A DNA stretch of 13,641 nucleotides, from NCBI GenBank assembly GCA_027489915.1, contig JAIXZB010000182.1:1-13641 (forward strand). The letters are read 5' to 3'. This document shows, piece by piece, positions 12,834-13,641 of the stretch. Below the pieces are notes generated by a model. That model was not told where the DNA came from, did no database searches, and saw nothing but the letters and a program-made list of their open reading frames with translations. Source of the DNA: Rickettsiales bacterium (GTDB lineage Bacteria; Pseudomonadota; Alphaproteobacteria; Rickettsiales; UBA3002). Position 1 is the stretch's first letter. The number at the start of each line of letters is the position of its first letter. A program made the position numbers and the translations under genes.

Positions 12834-13641
12834 GTGACCAACTCAGAACTCACCACCCTCCCACTCGATAAATTCCACGATGAATGTGGTGTATTCGGTG
12901 TGTTCGGAACCTCCGATGCAGCAGCCCACACCGCCCTTGGCCTCCACGCCCTGCAGCACCGCGGCCAAGAAGCCGCAGGCATCGTCAGCTTCGATGGCAC
13001 ACAATTCCATTCCCACCGCGCACTCGGTTTGGTAGGCGATAATTTCAACGCCTCAGGCGTTATGGAAAAACTCATAGGCCACAGCGCCATCGGCCATAAC
13101 CGTTACGCCACCACAGGCGAAACCTTGCTGCGCAACGTCCAGCCACTATTCGCCGAATTCCATTTCGGCGGGTTAGCCCTCGGCCATAACGGCAACCTCA
13201 CCAACGCCCTCACGGTGAAGGCCGAACTCATCAAACGCGGCTCCATCTTTCAATCCACCACCGATACCGAAGTCATCATCCACCTGCTTGCCCTCTCCAA
13301 AGCCACCACCATCGAAGACCGCCTCACCGATGCACTGGGACACGTCGAAGGTGCCTATTCACTTGTCGTATTATCCGCAGGCAAACTCATCGGCGTGCGC
13401 GATCCTCTCGGCATTCGCCCTCTCGTGCTCGGCAAGCTCGGCGATGCGCATATTTTGGCATCCGAAACCTGCGCACTCGATATCATCGGCGCCGAATACA
13501 TACGCGATATCGAAGCAGGCGAAATGGTTATCATCACCGAAGAAGGCGTGCACTCCACCCAGCCCTTCGCCCCGCAGCAAAAACGCTTCTGCATTTTCGA
13601 ATATGTGTATTTCTCCCGCCCCGATTCCGTCTCCGAAGGCG
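12834..13641 (+). CDS. purF: Amidophosphoribosyltransferase PurF, N-terminal 269 residues (3' end outside window)
   Basis: PurF makes 5-phosphoribosylamine from PRPP and glutamine, the committed step of purine synthesis. The visible part is the Ntn-type glutaminase domain and the beginning of the linker. Cys18 in DECGVFGVFG is the expected N-terminal nucleophile after removal of a 17-residue propeptide, as in Bacillus-type PurF enzymes. RYATTG (90-95), GHNGN (117-121) and DPLGIRPL (190-197) are conserved glutamine-site segments. FEYVYFSRPDS (255-265) leads to the phosphoribosyltransferase domain, cut by the window edge. The start is GTG at 12834: AAGGA at 12824-12828 lies five bases upstream inside the end of cvpA, and no ATG fits between it and the Cys nucleophile. 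The one-base gap to cvpA implies a shared transcript. Confidence 0.97.
   Translation, partial: MTNSELTTLPLDKFHDECGVFGVFGTSDAAAHTALGLHALQHRGQEAAGIVSFDGTQFHSHRALGLVGDNFNASGVMEKLIGHSAIGHNRYATTGETLLRNVQPLFAEFHFGGLALGHNGNLTNALTVKAELIKRGSIFQSTTDTEVIIHLLALSKATTIEDRLTDALGHVEGAYSLVVLSAGKLIGVRDPLGIRPLVLGKLGDAHILASETCALDIIGAEYIRDIEAGEMVIITEEGVHSTQPFAPQQKRFCIFEYVYFSRPDSVSEG

Overview
The window looks like chromosomal backbone DNA from an alphaproteobacterium of moderate GC content. This rests on gene order: fabD divergent from rpsF-rpsR-rplI, then dnaB, alr, an MlaE/MlaF-type ABC pair, radA, cvpA and purF. That arrangement of housekeeping genes is typical of Alphaproteobacteria. No genus can be named from the sequence alone. 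There are no transposases, phage genes, tRNAs, rRNAs or CRISPR arrays.

Layout. Positions 1-826 (minus strand) hold the N-terminal 275 residues of FabD. A 407-base divergent spacer follows; it contains a foldable repeat-like element and a probable promoter for the ribosomal operon. rpsF, rpsR and rplI (1234-2453) form a tight operon that ends in a strong intrinsic terminator. A 161-residue protein of unknown function (2712-3197) sits alone between that terminator and a second one, so it is probably its own transcription unit. dnaB (replicative helicase), alr (alanine racemase), mlaE and mlaF (lipid-transport permease and ATPase) follow on the plus strand. The spacers between them are filled with heptanucleotide arrays (dnaB-alr and alr-mlaE) and a chain of four hairpins (mlaE-mlaF).

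The least ordinary gene is at 7909-10479. It encodes 856 residues that read as an adenosine/AMP-deaminase-type amidohydrolase with the full set of metal ligands, fused to a C-terminal Rossmann-like region resembling the SLOG/LOG (DprA-like) nucleotide-binding superfamily. A 16-bp palindrome overlaps an extended -10-like box just upstream, and the start codon lies about where transcription would begin. This gene is the best candidate here for an undescribed nucleotide-centred system, but no partner gene is visible.

Downstream, a 297-base spacer holds a C/G-rich inverted repeat and a second foldable element whose ends resemble the fabD-rpsF element. Then come radA (recombination ATPase), cvpA (membrane protein) and purF (first step of purine synthesis, cut by the window edge after 269 residues). 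cvpA and purF are almost contiguous and probably co-transcribed.

Together the window covers fatty-acid initiation, ribosome assembly, replication restart and recombination, peptidoglycan precursor supply, outer-membrane lipid balance and purine synthesis, plus one unexplained purine-hydrolase-like fusion and an unusual density of structured intergenic repeats.
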